DNA of 64,000 bases from RPRC01 sp034933285 (GCA_034933285.1 JAYFNT010000032.1:1-64000), one strand, 5' to 3'. Shown: positions 17,485 to 26,464, counted from the stretch's first letter. The notes: a model not told the origin generated them from the sequence alone. Numbers and translations are program-made.

Positions 17485-18762
17485 TTAAGCAATTTTGCAA
17501 TTAATAGGAAGCTTCGCAGTATCTTTGTTAGTTGCTTTCACAATACTACTCAAAGCTACAGTCATCGACAAGTTAATCCAGAAATATGGATAGTACAAGA
17601 CTGTAACGAAATACCCGCTCACTAAATACCCTACCAATGCAGCGTCGAGTCCATGTGCAAGGTAATATAAATGACTTGACTTCATATCGTACCGGCAAAG
17701 CACTTTTCGAGTACGGTAGTTATTAAAGAATGTCGAGAAAATCAACAAGATAAAGACTATAAATCCTGAATATCCCAACTCTGAGATACATTCTATAAAT
17801 ATATTGTGCGGGAGCCCCCCTTCACCACTGAAGAATCTTTTATCGGCAACTTCCCAGTTAGCATACCCTACACCAAGTAAAGGACTGCGTTCAGCCATTC
17901 GCAAGCCCTTTTCCCATCGTTCTGTCCTCTGAATGGATGTTTTGTCCTTTCCCGCTTGCCTGAATCGCTCCTTCTGTTCAGAAGGAGTGAAGTGCCATAC
18001 CAACACACCCACAAGAGCTAGTACAACAAATCCTTTAATTTTATGGCTACTGTTAAGCAACATCCAAAAAAGTACCGCGCCTGCACCTACTAGAGCCCCT
18101 CGAGATGAGCAGGAAATTGTTCCGGAAAGTGCAGTTAAAGGGAAAAGCAGGAATACACCTTTTTTCCACCAAGGCCAGCGGTCTTTAAGTGAATAATAAA
18201 AGTAGCATGAAACTGCCAGGAAAACACACATCTGAATTCCGAATTCCCCTGAATTGTGAAACCAGCCAGCCCCCCCTCCAGTACCCCAGTCTGAAAAGCT
18301 AAAGCCGCTCGCTACCCAGTTCCTAAATGAAAACTGAGACATTTTAAAGCTATATACAAGAAACAAAAATACAAAAACAAATAATCGTTCACTAGTATTA
18401 ATTATTGTAATAATCAAAAAATATATTACAACCCATGCGAAATAATCATATATTTTGCTAAAAGAAACCCCAGGCGATATTGCAAACATCGATGATAGAA
18501 TTATCACTATGGTAAAAAGAATAATCAAGGTATTGGATATATTTTTTGGCAAAGGATATTTCTTGAACAATAGAATAACAAGAGTAACAATGAGTATTAT
18601 TCTGGTAAATGGAATGACATCTAAAGAAGGATAAAGTGTTTGCGGCCTTACATACTCCATGAACAGATATATATTTATTAACCAGAAAAGAATATCTTGG
18701 GACTTAAAATACCACCATATTTCAGATAATTTAACAGAGTACAAGGAATCGTTTGCCATCAT
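17485..18762 (-). CDS. O-antigen ligase/polymerase family membrane protein (Wzy-like)
   Basis: A 425-residue protein with about ten to twelve membrane segments. A large loop after the middle holds LLGVGYANWEVADKRF, then LPHNIFIECISELGY, the Wzy_C/O-antigen-ligase hallmark. It probably polymerises the repeat unit in the periplasm, working with the chain-length protein at 31802-33283 and the export protein at 33460-34302. The ATG overlaps the stop of the phosphatase gene by 4 bp. No other polymerase candidate is seen in the locus. Confidence 0.82.
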   Translation of the reverse strand: MMANDSLYSVKLSEIWWYFKSQDILFWLINIYLFMEYVRPQTLYPSLDVIPFTRIILIVTLVILLFKKYPLPKNISNTLIILFTIVIILSSMFAISPGVSFSKIYDYFAWVVIYFLIITIINTSERLFVFVFLFLVYSFKMSQFSFRNWVASGFSFSDWGTGGGAGWFHNSGEFGIQMCVFLAVSCYFYYSLKDRWPWWKKGVFLLFPLTALSGTISCSSRGALVGAGAVLFWMLLNSSHKIKGFVVLALVGVLVWHFTPSEQKERFRQAGKDKTSIQRTERWEKGLRMAERSPLLGVGYANWEVADKRFFSGEGGLPHNIFIECISELGYSGFIVFILLIFSTFFNNYRTRKVLCRYDMKSSHLYYLAHGLDAALVGYLVSGYFVTVLYYPYFWINLSMTVALSSIVKATNKDTAKLPINCKIA

Positions 18763-19343
18763 ATTGTCCGTTCAGTAAAAAGTACCTGCAAGACTTCCAA
18801 TGCCTTCAACATCTGCCGGAAACATCCTCGGAATACTTTGTCGCCCAAGCCGAAGGGGTCGTCAATATTGCAGAAAATACGGGTAGGCCATGGCGCGAAC
18901 TCACGAAGAAGGCAAATGCAGGCTTCTTTCTCAGGATATAGCCCCCTTAGCCTTAGGTATTGACCATATTCCATAGCAACAATAAGGTCTGCCTCCTGAA
19001 GATTGCAGGAAGAAAGACCTTTTGCATGATGTGAAGCGAGATCAACCCCAAAATCACCCGCCACACGAACAGCTTCCGGTGGAGAATAACCACCCTGATC
19101 AACATCCAGGCCGCAGGACTCAATACGCACTGCTTCTTCCGTCATCTTCCTTTCAAGGTATTTTTCGGCAAACGCACTCCGGCAGATGTTGCCTTTGCAT
19201 ACAAAAACTACATGCTTTATAACTCTCAGATCCAGATGGCGTCGCGCAATTTTGTACAGCAAAGATTCCCAAGCATTCCTGAAAAAACACCTTATTGCAC
19301 GTTTCACAGGTCGTGGGATATATTTTTTCAGCCAGGCTAACAT
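18759..19343 (-). CDS. Low-molecular-weight protein-tyrosine phosphatase (Wzb-like)
   Basis: This 194-residue phosphatase probably dephosphorylates the tyrosine autokinase at 30681-31676, the usual partner pair for polymer length control. The signature VCKGNICRS places the nucleophile Cys at 49 and the Arg at 55; the general-acid loop reads NIDDPFG near residue 165. An N-terminal extension of about 40 residues, basic and amphipathic, precedes the catalytic domain and could tether it to the membrane. The ATG at 19343 is chosen because AGAGG lies just upstream and the preceding gene stops at 19345. Confidence 0.88.
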   Translation of the reverse strand: MLAWLKKYIPRPVKRAIRCFFRNAWESLLYKIARRHLDLRVIKHVVFVCKGNICRSAFAEKYLERKMTEEAVRIESCGLDVDQGGYSPPEAVRVAGDFGVDLASHHAKGLSSCNLQEADLIVAMEYGQYLRLRGLYPEKEACICLLREFAPWPTRIFCNIDDPFGLGDKVFRGCFRQMLKALEVLQVLFTERTI

Positions 19344-19344
19344 A

Positions 19345-20559
19345 TTACCTCTGCAGAGACTCATAAATCTCCGCTATTTTTTCGGCATAACAGGTGTTGC
19401 TGAAAAAACTTTCAACCCGCTCTCTCCCTGCCTTGCCCATCCCGGCACGCAATCCGGGCTCCCGCAGCAGGCGAATCACCCCCTTGGCCAAGGGTTCCGC
19501 TTCCCCCACCGGCACGAGAAACCCGGTCTCACCGTCTTCGACGATATCCAGCGGGCCTCCGGCCCTGGTTGCCACCACCGGCTTCCCCATGGCCATCCCT
19601 TCGATCACCACCATCCCGAACGGTTCGGGAGAGTTTGACGCGTGCACGACGACATCCATGAACTTCATCAGGGCCGGTATGTCCTTGCGGTACCCGGTAA
19701 AAACAACCTTGTCCCGCAAACCGAGACTGCCAGCCAAGGCAAGCATCTCCCGGTAAAAGGCCTCATCCCCATCGGAACGTCCACCTACAATAAATCCCAT
19801 GGCTTCCGGGACCTGGCCTGCAATCGAGCGCGCAGCCAGAAGAAACTCCCTGATCCCTTTCCAATCTACAATCCTGCCGAATATACCGTATCTCGGCTGT
19901 GCAGGGACGACACCGAATTCCTCGAAGAGGTATTCGCAAGCCACGGAAGTGTTGAACTCTTCCAGATCCAGCGCATCATGTACGACCGATATCTTCTCTT
20001 CCGGCACCCCCAGTCCGAGCAGGTTTTCCTTTATGGCGCCCGAGATGGCTACATGGTGATCCACGAGCCGGGCATAGAACCTGGTGATCGGATGGATCTC
20101 TTCAAAATCCCGCAAGTGGGCGACACAAGGCACCCTGAGAAGCTTTGCCGCAATTATCCCTGCAAGTTGAGAGCCAATTATGTTGTTCAGGTGAACCAGC
20201 CCGACCCTGTGCCTCTTGCCTATTTGATAATAACGGCATGCTTCCGGCAGGGTAACGAACAGCAGCCAGTAGAAAAACCTCGCCAGATTGAGAACCTTCG
20301 AGAGGACGCTGATTCTGAACGGCGGCAGCGAGGCGATTTTTTTGTAGAAGCGGTTATTGATCCAAGGGAGCTTGGGAACATAATGGTACCATTTCGTTCC
20401 CGCGAAATTGGCTTCGAGATACTCGACCGGCTGGCCGGTCACCAGCACCGGCTCGAATTTCTCCTTGTCCAGCGCCCTGATGAGGTAGCAAAGGCTGTTG
20501 ATGGCCCCGCCAAAAGTGAAAGTGTTATCCAGATACAAAATTGCTGTCTTTTCGCTCAT
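19345..20559 (-). CDS. Glycosyltransferase family 4
   Basis: A 404-residue GT-B enzyme. The start ILYLDNTFTFGGAINSL is the typical acceptor-site loop. The donor domain shows YGIFGRIVDWKGIREFL, FIVGGRSDGDE, VVFTGYRKDIPALM and E-x7-E in PEPFGMVVIEGMAMG, then GGPLDIVEDGETGFLV. Its ATG overlaps the stop of the upstream kinase-like gene by 4 bp. Base composition here is GC-richer than in the genes from 18.7 kb downwards, so it marks the edge between the conserved exosortase locus and the AT-rich part. Confidence 0.9.
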   Translation of the reverse strand: MSEKTAILYLDNTFTFGGAINSLCYLIRALDKEKFEPVLVTGQPVEYLEANFAGTKWYHYVPKLPWINNRFYKKIASLPPFRISVLSKVLNLARFFYWLLFVTLPEACRYYQIGKRHRVGLVHLNNIIGSQLAGIIAAKLLRVPCVAHLRDFEEIHPITRFYARLVDHHVAISGAIKENLLGLGVPEEKISVVHDALDLEEFNTSVACEYLFEEFGVVPAQPRYGIFGRIVDWKGIREFLLAARSIAGQVPEAMGFIVGGRSDGDEAFYREMLALAGSLGLRDKVVFTGYRKDIPALMKFMDVVVHASNSPEPFGMVVIEGMAMGKPVVATRAGGPLDIVEDGETGFLVPVGEAEPLAKGVIRLLREPGLRAGMGKAGRERVESFFSNTCYAEKIAEIYESLQR

Positions 20560-22094
20560 ATGGGAACCGCACCCCTGAGAAGTCCAAGTATGGATCGGAA
20601 ATCCTCCTGCTCTTCAAGAAACAGGTCGGGATACTGGAGAGCCCGGGTCGTGTACCGGAGAAAAGAGAGATAGAGTGCCATGCCCGTCATTTCCTTGTCG
20701 ATCCCCAATTCCTCAAGATATGGCTGCAGGCGCTGATTGCGCCAGGAGCCTCTTATCACTGACGAAAATGCCTCGCATGCGCCGCAATTTCTTGCTGCCC
20801 TCTCTTGCTGTACCTGCAGATTGAACAGGTCGATTCCCGGAAGATCCCTCAGTCTCGCCGTGTCCCAGTCTATAACCCCTGTCAGAGCTCCGCTCCGTTG
20901 ATCGACCAAGATGTTGCCATAGCCGTAATCGCCATGGGAGGTTGCCATGCGCACCTCCCTGCCGCTAAGCCGGTCTGTCAGTTCCCGCACCAGACGCAGC
21001 AGGTTCTCACGGAAATCAGGGCTGATGACTGAAGAATTCTCGATGAGAGCAAGGTCGTCCCGAAACAGCCCATCCAGGGCATCATCTTGCAGCAGTTCCA
21101 CTTTCCCGGTCGCACTGCCAAGCAGCATGAGGAATTCAAGCGCATTACGCGAAATGACAGCTTGCAGAGGCCCGCGATTCACCTTCCAGGCCGGAAGTCC
21201 TCGCAGCATAGTCTCGACGTAAACTGTGGAACCGGCATATTCCAGGCGGCAAAGCGGACGTGGAAGCAGATCCCTGAAATCTTGGCCCAGCGACGGATTA
21301 CTTGCCAATGACTCAAGAAAATTATGGTTTTTGCTTATTATCCTGTCTATGCCGCTGTCCGACACGACCCTCGCTATTATCCCCTGCCCCGAACTCACGT
21401 CGGTCAGAAACAGGACTACCGCACCCCTTTTCCGGATGTCGATCCTTTCAACCGTCCAGCGTCCCGTTGCCTGTTCGTCGCACTGAGAGAGCGAATCAAT
21501 GACAAACCTTACAATTCCTGCCGTTTCAAGCGGCACAGAACCGGCAAACAATACAACGCCATCCGCAAGTGCCCGATACAACCCGAACTTCTTTGCATAG
21601 TGGATGAGAGGGTGCCAGTAATGGGGCAACTCAAGCAACGGGCTGCCCAAAGCCACCAGTTCCTCGGGCTGTTCCAGCGAGGGAAGAGCATAAAATCGCC
21701 TTATCTCCTCGAAACCGAGTTTCTTCAGCTCCTTTTCGCAGCGCCGGGAGCCCCGAAACAGTTTTGAGGCAAAAAGTGCCCATTCACCCCTGGCAAGCCT
21801 CTTCAGGTTTCTGAATGAGCATGCGTTCTCGGCCAGGGCCAGGATGGAGCCTTTGCCCGCAAGGTTTTCTGCGGCCGCTGCCACGTCTTCCCTGAATGCA
21901 CGGGCGTCGGCCGCTGCAGCGCAATGATAGACGACAAGCTCAAACTTGTCAGGAAGATATCCGTTTCTCGGGAACCGGGGGCAAACGGTGGCAGTGGGAA
22001 AAACTTCCCGCCATCCGGACGGTCCGGCCCCTACAAGGAGCACCGGGCTTTCGGGGGCAAGCCCAAAGATTCGCATCAGCCCGTCGCCGCCCAT
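20556..22094 (-). CDS. Two-domain protein: methyltransferase-like N-terminus plus aminoglycoside-phosphotransferase-like kinase
   Basis: A 512-residue protein. The C-terminal domain has the kinase signatures SHGDYGYGNILVD (catalytic loop) and TGVIDWDTARLRDLPGIDL (metal loop), so it should phosphorylate a small molecule, perhaps a sugar. The first about 170 residues look like a reduced Rossmann methyltransferase fold (VLLVGAGPSGW, KFELVVYHCA, GSILALAENACSF). The ATG at 22094 is chosen over the longer frame: AAAGGTGA is 5 bases upstream and the EpsI gene ends at 22099. Kinase specificity and whether the N-terminal part is active are unknown. Confidence 0.7.
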   Translation of the reverse strand: MGGDGLMRIFGLAPESPVLLVGAGPSGWREVFPTATVCPRFPRNGYLPDKFELVVYHCAAAADARAFREDVAAAAENLAGKGSILALAENACSFRNLKRLARGEWALFASKLFRGSRRCEKELKKLGFEEIRRFYALPSLEQPEELVALGSPLLELPHYWHPLIHYAKKFGLYRALADGVVLFAGSVPLETAGIVRFVIDSLSQCDEQATGRWTVERIDIRKRGAVVLFLTDVSSGQGIIARVVSDSGIDRIISKNHNFLESLASNPSLGQDFRDLLPRPLCRLEYAGSTVYVETMLRGLPAWKVNRGPLQAVISRNALEFLMLLGSATGKVELLQDDALDGLFRDDLALIENSSVISPDFRENLLRLVRELTDRLSGREVRMATSHGDYGYGNILVDQRSGALTGVIDWDTARLRDLPGIDLFNLQVQQERAARNCGACEAFSSVIRGSWRNQRLQPYLEELGIDKEMTGMALYLSFLRYTTRALQYPDLFLEEQEDFRSILGLLRGAVPI

Positions 22095-22098
22095 CCGC

Positions 22099-22749
22099 TC
22101 ACCTTTCAACCGGCCAGTACGCCGGGAGTAGGCTTACTATGGCGCCCGCGAACTGCTCGACCCTCTTCCTCGCATTCCGGACATCCGCGTCAGCCGCGGA
22201 TGCCGTTATCTGCACGAACGCCCCGTCGTTGCGGTTATAGAGGATCCTCCCCGCAAAACGCTCGATATTCTGCTTCAACCCGGTCGACACGACGGTTTTT
22301 CCACCGGTCTGGTACCAGTGAAGCATGACTGTGTTATTGTCATTATTTTTTGCAAGAACAAAGTTGACCGGGACGGGACGGGAAGACCCCGGCTGTCTCA
22401 GGTACGATCTGCCCGTGTCGATAATGGCCGAACCGGCGCCGGGGAGGCATGCATAGGGGTTGTGCCCGGTTCTTCCTCCTTTTGCCGTGCCGTAGTAGCC
22501 GATATAAAGGTCGATCTGTTCACCGTTACGGGAACGGTAATGCCTGTATACATGCTTGTCTGCGTTGAGTTCCCTGTATACATCCTCCGAGAAGGAATCC
22601 TCAATTGCCGTATAACCGGAAATCTTCATGGGCAGCCTTTCCAGATTGGTCTGCGCTACTACCGGTACCGGCCTCAGCGCAACCGCAGCTGCGGCACATA
22701 TGGCAAGGAGAAGCAGAACAAGGCATGCCGCGAAAGACTTAGTGGACAT
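22099..22749 (-). CDS. epsI: EpsI family exosortase-associated protein
   Basis: A 216-residue protein with one N-terminal membrane segment and the EpsI layout: LPMKISGYTAIEDSFSEDVYRELN, then IDLYIGYY, HNPYACLPGAG and MLHWYQTGG. EpsI domains occur as separate genes next to exosortases or fused to them; the role is needed for polymer export or sorting but is not defined. Its start overlaps the end of the exosortase gene by 11 bp, so the two are probably translated together. Confidence 0.88.
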   Translation of the reverse strand: MSTKSFAACLVLLLLAICAAAAVALRPVPVVAQTNLERLPMKISGYTAIEDSFSEDVYRELNADKHVYRHYRSRNGEQIDLYIGYYGTAKGGRTGHNPYACLPGAGSAIIDTGRSYLRQPGSSRPVPVNFVLAKNNDNNTVMLHWYQTGGKTVVSTGLKQNIERFAGRILYNRNDGAFVQITASAADADVRNARKRVEQFAGAIVSLLPAYWPVER

Positions 22750-23572
22750 CTTCGCCCTTCTTTCTGTTGATCAACGTAAAGACCCCCAACAGCACGGCGA
22801 ATCCGAAAATGAAAATGGCGATCCCGGAAAATTCGTGGAGAAACCCCCTGGCCACCTTGTCGCCATAGAAATGGGCCAGAATGCCGGTGCCTGAAATCCG
22901 TATGATATTGGCCAGCATGGCAATGGGGATGGCCGAAAGCACCAGGAGGGCCTTCTTTTTCCAGCCGCCCCCCGACATGGCGGCAAATACGAACGCCAGC
23001 ATGGTCAATGACATGATGGACCTGATGCCGCTGCATGCCTCGGCAACCTCAAGCTGGGTCCCGACAAAGTAGAGCATGTTGCCCTCACGGTAAACCGGGA
23101 TCGAGCACACCTGGATGAGATTGGCGGAGACCTTCGTGGCCATCAGCTGCAGGGGAAGGGAAACAGTGCCGAGCAGAGAATAAGGGACAGGGATCATGAA
23201 CAGAAGAAACAAGACTGGGAAGGCGAGAATCCTGACAAACTCGGGTCCAAGGCTGCACCACACCAGCCCCAGGAGCGACAGTACCAGGGCAACCCTGGCG
23301 GGAAAAGCCAGACCGCCCGCATAGCTTGCCGCATATACCGCCAAGGAAGTGAAAAGCAGAACCCCGCCCCACATGGAATGGCCGATGACCGCCGATTTCA
23401 GGCGCTCCTTACGTTGCCAGATGAAATAACCCGCTATCAGCGGCACGAGGAAGCCGTGGGAGTTGTCCGAGTGGCTGAGCCAGTCACTGACCAGCTCCGG
23501 ATAGACCGGGATGAAGGCCAAGGCCCACAGAGATAGAAGCAGTGCTATTTTTATTTTGTCGTTTCTGGTCAT
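22739..23572 (-). CDS. xrtA: Exosortase (EpsH/XrtA family)
   Basis: A 277-residue polytopic inner-membrane transpeptidase expected to recognise and process PEP-CTERM tails. The catalytic residues are all present: Cys180 in EACSGIRS, Arg225 in NIIRIS and His246 in FLHEFSG. About eight hydrophobic segments and the N-terminal SHGFLVPLIAGYFIW match the family. Expected substrates in the window are the PEP-CTERM proteins at 7941-8597 and 45752-46339. The surrounding gene set (PrsT, EpsB-type transferase, Wza, chain-length, kinase, ATPase, barrel, deacetylase, FemAB) fits the XrtA type. Confidence 0.93.
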   Translation of the reverse strand: MTRNDKIKIALLLSLWALAFIPVYPELVSDWLSHSDNSHGFLVPLIAGYFIWQRKERLKSAVIGHSMWGGVLLFTSLAVYAASYAGGLAFPARVALVLSLLGLVWCSLGPEFVRILAFPVLFLLFMIPVPYSLLGTVSLPLQLMATKVSANLIQVCSIPVYREGNMLYFVGTQLEVAEACSGIRSIMSLTMLAFVFAAMSGGGWKKKALLVLSAIPIAMLANIIRISGTGILAHFYGDKVARGFLHEFSGIAIFIFGFAVLLGVFTLINRKKGEDVH

Positions 23573-23620
23573 ATGGTTTATCCAAGAAGGAACACTAAGA
23601 AAAGCAACTACTTCTTTACC

Positions 23621-24066
23621 TCACACGAAGACACAAAGTCACTAAGGGTTATTCCACTTGTCCATTCAAAATACGTGTTATACCGTCTTTCATCAGGGCT
23701 TCACCGAAATTCAGCAGATAACCCAGCTTTTTGTTTGTCAATTTCAGATAGGTCAAAACCTGTTTCTTGTGGGCATTGCTGGCTTTTTCTACAGATTTCA
23801 ATTCCAGTATGACCTTGTCTTCTACAATGATATCGGCTCGAAAACCTTCCTCGAAACGGATGTCATGGAATTCTATAGGGATCGGAACCTGTCGTTCAGC
23901 ATTCAAACCGGCTTCCTGAAGCATGCGCACAAGGATGACCTCATAAACGGTCTCAAGTAACCCAGGTCCAAGCTCCATGTGAAGACGCATGGCGCAGTTA
24001 ACAACGATCTTGCCAATATCGTTTTCGGTCATTGCTTTACTTTGCGCCTTTGTGGCTTTGTGTGAT
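23621..24066. repeat. Inverted-repeat-bounded element carrying a GxxExxY gene
   Basis: A left end TCACACGAAGACACAAAGTC (from 23621) and a right end GCCTTTGTGGCTTTGTGTGA (to 24065) form an imperfect inverted repeat of about 26 bp that closely surrounds the small ORF at 23649-24032. The same ends without an ORF are found at 25320-25401. The element interrupts the exosortase operon between xrtA and the aminotransferase gene without breaking a gene. Confidence 0.75.
23649..24032 (-). CDS. GxxExxY protein
   Basis: A 127-residue protein of the GxxExxY family (PD-(D/E)XK nuclease-like by my recollection). The name-giving motif is GPGLLETVYE near residue 22. It is followed by ERQVPIPIEF, EGFRADIIVEDKVILELKSVE (the Asp...Glu-x-Lys nuclease-type core) and KQVLTYLKLTNKKLGYLLNFG. 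The function of the family is not established. The ORF fills a repeat-bounded element and has no evident link to polysaccharide synthesis, so it is probably a passenger. Its A/T-rich codon use differs from the exosortase gene beside it. Confidence 0.85.
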   Translation of the reverse strand: MTENDIGKIVVNCAMRLHMELGPGLLETVYEVILVRMLQEAGLNAERQVPIPIEFHDIRFEEGFRADIIVEDKVILELKSVEKASNAHKKQVLTYLKLTNKKLGYLLNFGEALMKDGITRILNGQVE

Positions 24067-24095
24067 ACCCGATTTTTGTTTTAGGTTATCTACGT

Positions 24096-25301
24096 TTATC
24101 CGCGTCCCATTATGATTCTCAGCTGTTTCACGATTTTTTCGATATCCCTCTCTTTTACGAACGGATGCACGGGCAGCGTCACCAGTCTCTCCGCTATTTC
24201 TTTTGCCCCCGGGTATCCCTTGCCATCATCCTGGTAACCCAGTTCCGCGATTCCGTCAATCGAGTCCGGATAGCCGTCCGCTATGCCCAAGCCCATCTCC
24301 TCGCTCTTTTCGAGGGTTCTTCGCTTGCATTCCGAGTCCCAGCAAAGGAAAGGAGCCCTGATCAGGTCGGGGCGCCCAACTCCCGGAATCCCGGCAGGCA
24401 CTATGCCGGCCCCGGCCAAGCGCTCCAAATTTGCAGCCCGTCGCCGTCGGAACGATTTTATGCGCTTCCTCCATCCCCTGGCCAGACCCGCCTGGAACGC
24501 CGAGAGCCTCCTGATGGGAAATGCGGGATCAAAAATTGTCTCCCCCAACTTGAGAAACGGTAACGATTTGGGCAGCCAATACAGCACCGGATGTATCAGG
24601 ACAGTCAATGCCAGCGCATACAGAAACAACTTCAAACGGTCGATTGCCCCGTATTCTTCGATTGCTTCCAGGTTCTTGCCGATCGAGCGCCCGATACGCT
24701 GATCATCTGTAAGAATAACTCCACCTTCTACAGTGGAAAAAGCCTTGCCCCTGCTCATGCTGAAAAGGCCCGCGTCACCAGCTATTCCAAGCTTGCGGCC
24801 GTTCCACTCAGCCCCCATGGCTTGGGCCGCGTCTTCCACGACGCATATTCCCCGCTCCCGTACCATATCCTTCACCCGCGCCACATCGGCCGGAAGACCG
24901 AACAGGTGGGTAGGAACAACAGCCAGGAGTCGGGGATTCTTCAGTTCTTGCGCCAGGCAATCATAGTTGAAGTCGAGGGTGTCCGGCGTCACATCGCATA
25001 ACCTGACCCCCAGCCCGGCTTTCACGATTGCGGAAGGTACAGAATAACAGGTATATGCGGGGATGAGAACCTCGTCCCTCTCGGGAAACAATTCGTGCAA
25101 CGCCTGCAGAATCAGGACCAGCGCCGCTTTTCCCGAAGAAACAGTATAACAGTACCTTACCTTGAAATGATCCTTGAGTTCACTCTCGAACCTTTCAATT
25201 GCCTTTGTTCCTCGCATCAGCCCGCCCAGACCGCAAAGAATGTCCTTGAAGCCGAGTGGCGCCGCCGCCGGTGGGAGAGTTCTTCCTATGCGAAATGCCA
25301 T
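24096..25301 (-). CDS. DegT/DnrJ/EryC1-type aminotransferase
   Basis: A 401-residue PLP-dependent aminotransferase of the sugar-aminotransferase family. The pyridoxal site is visible: YTVSSGKAALVLIL near the start, VVEDAAQAMGAEW, and the Schiff-base Lys in FSMSRGKAFSTVEGG. The C-terminal part keeps LVTLPVHPFV. It would convert a keto-sugar nucleotide to an amino sugar, giving the substrate for N-acylation or deacetylation by neighbours. The ATG at 25301 gives the more family-like start MAFRIGRTLPP. A hydrophobic patch near residue 230 suggests membrane contact. Confidence 0.87.
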   Translation of the reverse strand: MAFRIGRTLPPAAAPLGFKDILCGLGGLMRGTKAIERFESELKDHFKVRYCYTVSSGKAALVLILQALHELFPERDEVLIPAYTCYSVPSAIVKAGLGVRLCDVTPDTLDFNYDCLAQELKNPRLLAVVPTHLFGLPADVARVKDMVRERGICVVEDAAQAMGAEWNGRKLGIAGDAGLFSMSRGKAFSTVEGGVILTDDQRIGRSIGKNLEAIEEYGAIDRLKLFLYALALTVLIHPVLYWLPKSLPFLKLGETIFDPAFPIRRLSAFQAGLARGWRKRIKSFRRRRAANLERLAGAGIVPAGIPGVGRPDLIRAPFLCWDSECKRRTLEKSEEMGLGIADGYPDSIDGIAELGYQDDGKGYPGAKEIAERLVTLPVHPFVKERDIEKIVKQLRIIMGRG

Positions 25302-25319
25302 GGCGCAACCTGTCAATTC

Positions 25320-25401
25320 TCACACAAAGACACAAAGTCACGAAGAATTATTCAAATTTCGTTTTCGATTATCTCTCTGTGCGCTTTGTGGCTTCGTGTG
25401 A
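25320..25401. repeat. 82-bp empty copy of the GxxExxY element ends
   Basis: TCACACAAAGACACAAAGTC at 25320 and GCTTTGTGGCTTCGTGTGA ending at 25401 form an inverted repeat nearly identical to the ends of the element at 23621-24066, with only a short AT-rich centre. It lies in the gap between the FemAB-like and aminotransferase genes. Confidence 0.75.
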
Positions 25402-25429
25402 TATCTGCCTAAAATTGCGGCAGCTCTAC

Positions 25430-26464
25430 TCACGGAATATTTTTCACAATCCTGGGTCCCAGTATCTTTGTGAGGGGCACAGGCAGTTTTTTCCAGATCT
25501 TGATGGCCATTTCGTATTTGGGATTTTTCGTATTAAGTTCCGGCATTTTTTCCCCGTCCCCGAGCAGGTATTGCCAGTAGAGCTGGACCGGTTCTGCTCC
25601 CCACTGCTTTTTGAAGCGGAAGGTCCCCTCCCCCGGGGTGGAGCGCCCGAAGTCGAATTTCGTTGAGCCGTTACCGATAGCGAATCGTATTGCTTCCCAA
25701 TAAAGCAGATTGTTCGGGCATTTATCCCGGTAATCACTTATCGACGATGCCCAGGGTACCTCCAGCGTATCCTTGAACCACGTCAGGATACCGGAGGCCA
25801 CCGTTTTCCCTTCAAGCATCACCGAAATAATCCGGGTCGTGTCGGGAAATGTCTCGAGGATATTCCTGAAGAAATTCTTTCCGTAAACCGGTGTGCCGAG
25901 ATCCCTCATATTGCGGCAAAAAACTTCATAAAAACCATCGAGGAGATCCAGGTGTCCGGTTATTGCGCAAAGGCCGCTCTTATCCGCCTTGCGGACCTGG
26001 TTCCTCACCTTGGCGTCAAGGGCCTTCCACTGGGCTTCCTCGTCATTCTCCAGGTGAAGAATCATGGTCACCTTGTGCTGCTTGCAGGCGAGGTCCGCGT
26101 CCATTTGCGAAAGGTGCCGAAACTCGGCATACTCCGCCTTGAGCTGCCGCAAAATACTTCCGGATGCCGATAAAAGATGCCTGGCTGTATCGGGGTCGTT
26201 GGACAATATTCCGCCATAGTTGAAAAAAGGAAGGGAAATCAAGTAACTGCCGAAAATGCGGCTCTTTATATGAATGGCCGGCAGCAAGCCGCGGATTTCG
26301 TTATGTTCGCCTCTTGCTGCCAGGTAATGGGATTTGTGTCCGAAACTCTTTTCTATGACATTCCGCCAGCCATACTGATGATAATTGGTGGCCTGAGGGC
26401 AAGCGTTCACATAGGCGTCCCAATCCAAACCGCCTCCTTCATAGTCTTCGATAGTAATTTCCAT
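25430..26464 (-). CDS. FemAB-like acyl/aminoacyl transferase, exosortase-locus type
   Basis: A protein of about 344 residues with the double-GNAT fold of FemAB proteins and the features of the form linked to XrtA loci: QATNYHQYGWRNVIEKSFGH, LPFFNYGGILS, AKVRNQVRKADKSGL, GTPVYGKNFF, NLLYWEAIRFAI and FDFGRSTPGEGTFRFKKQWG. FemAB relatives transfer amino acids from aminoacyl-tRNA to an amine; the substrate here is unknown. I prefer ATG 26464, but its AGGA is only about 2 bases away. A TTG at 26500 would give a 356-residue form. Confidence 0.87.
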   Translation of the reverse strand: MEITIEDYEGGGLDWDAYVNACPQATNYHQYGWRNVIEKSFGHKSHYLAARGEHNEIRGLLPAIHIKSRIFGSYLISLPFFNYGGILSNDPDTARHLLSASGSILRQLKAEYAEFRHLSQMDADLACKQHKVTMILHLENDEEAQWKALDAKVRNQVRKADKSGLCAITGHLDLLDGFYEVFCRNMRDLGTPVYGKNFFRNILETFPDTTRIISVMLEGKTVASGILTWFKDTLEVPWASSISDYRDKCPNNLLYWEAIRFAIGNGSTKFDFGRSTPGEGTFRFKKQWGAEPVQLYWQYLLGDGEKMPELNTKNPKYEMAIKIWKKLPVPLTKILGPRIVKNIP

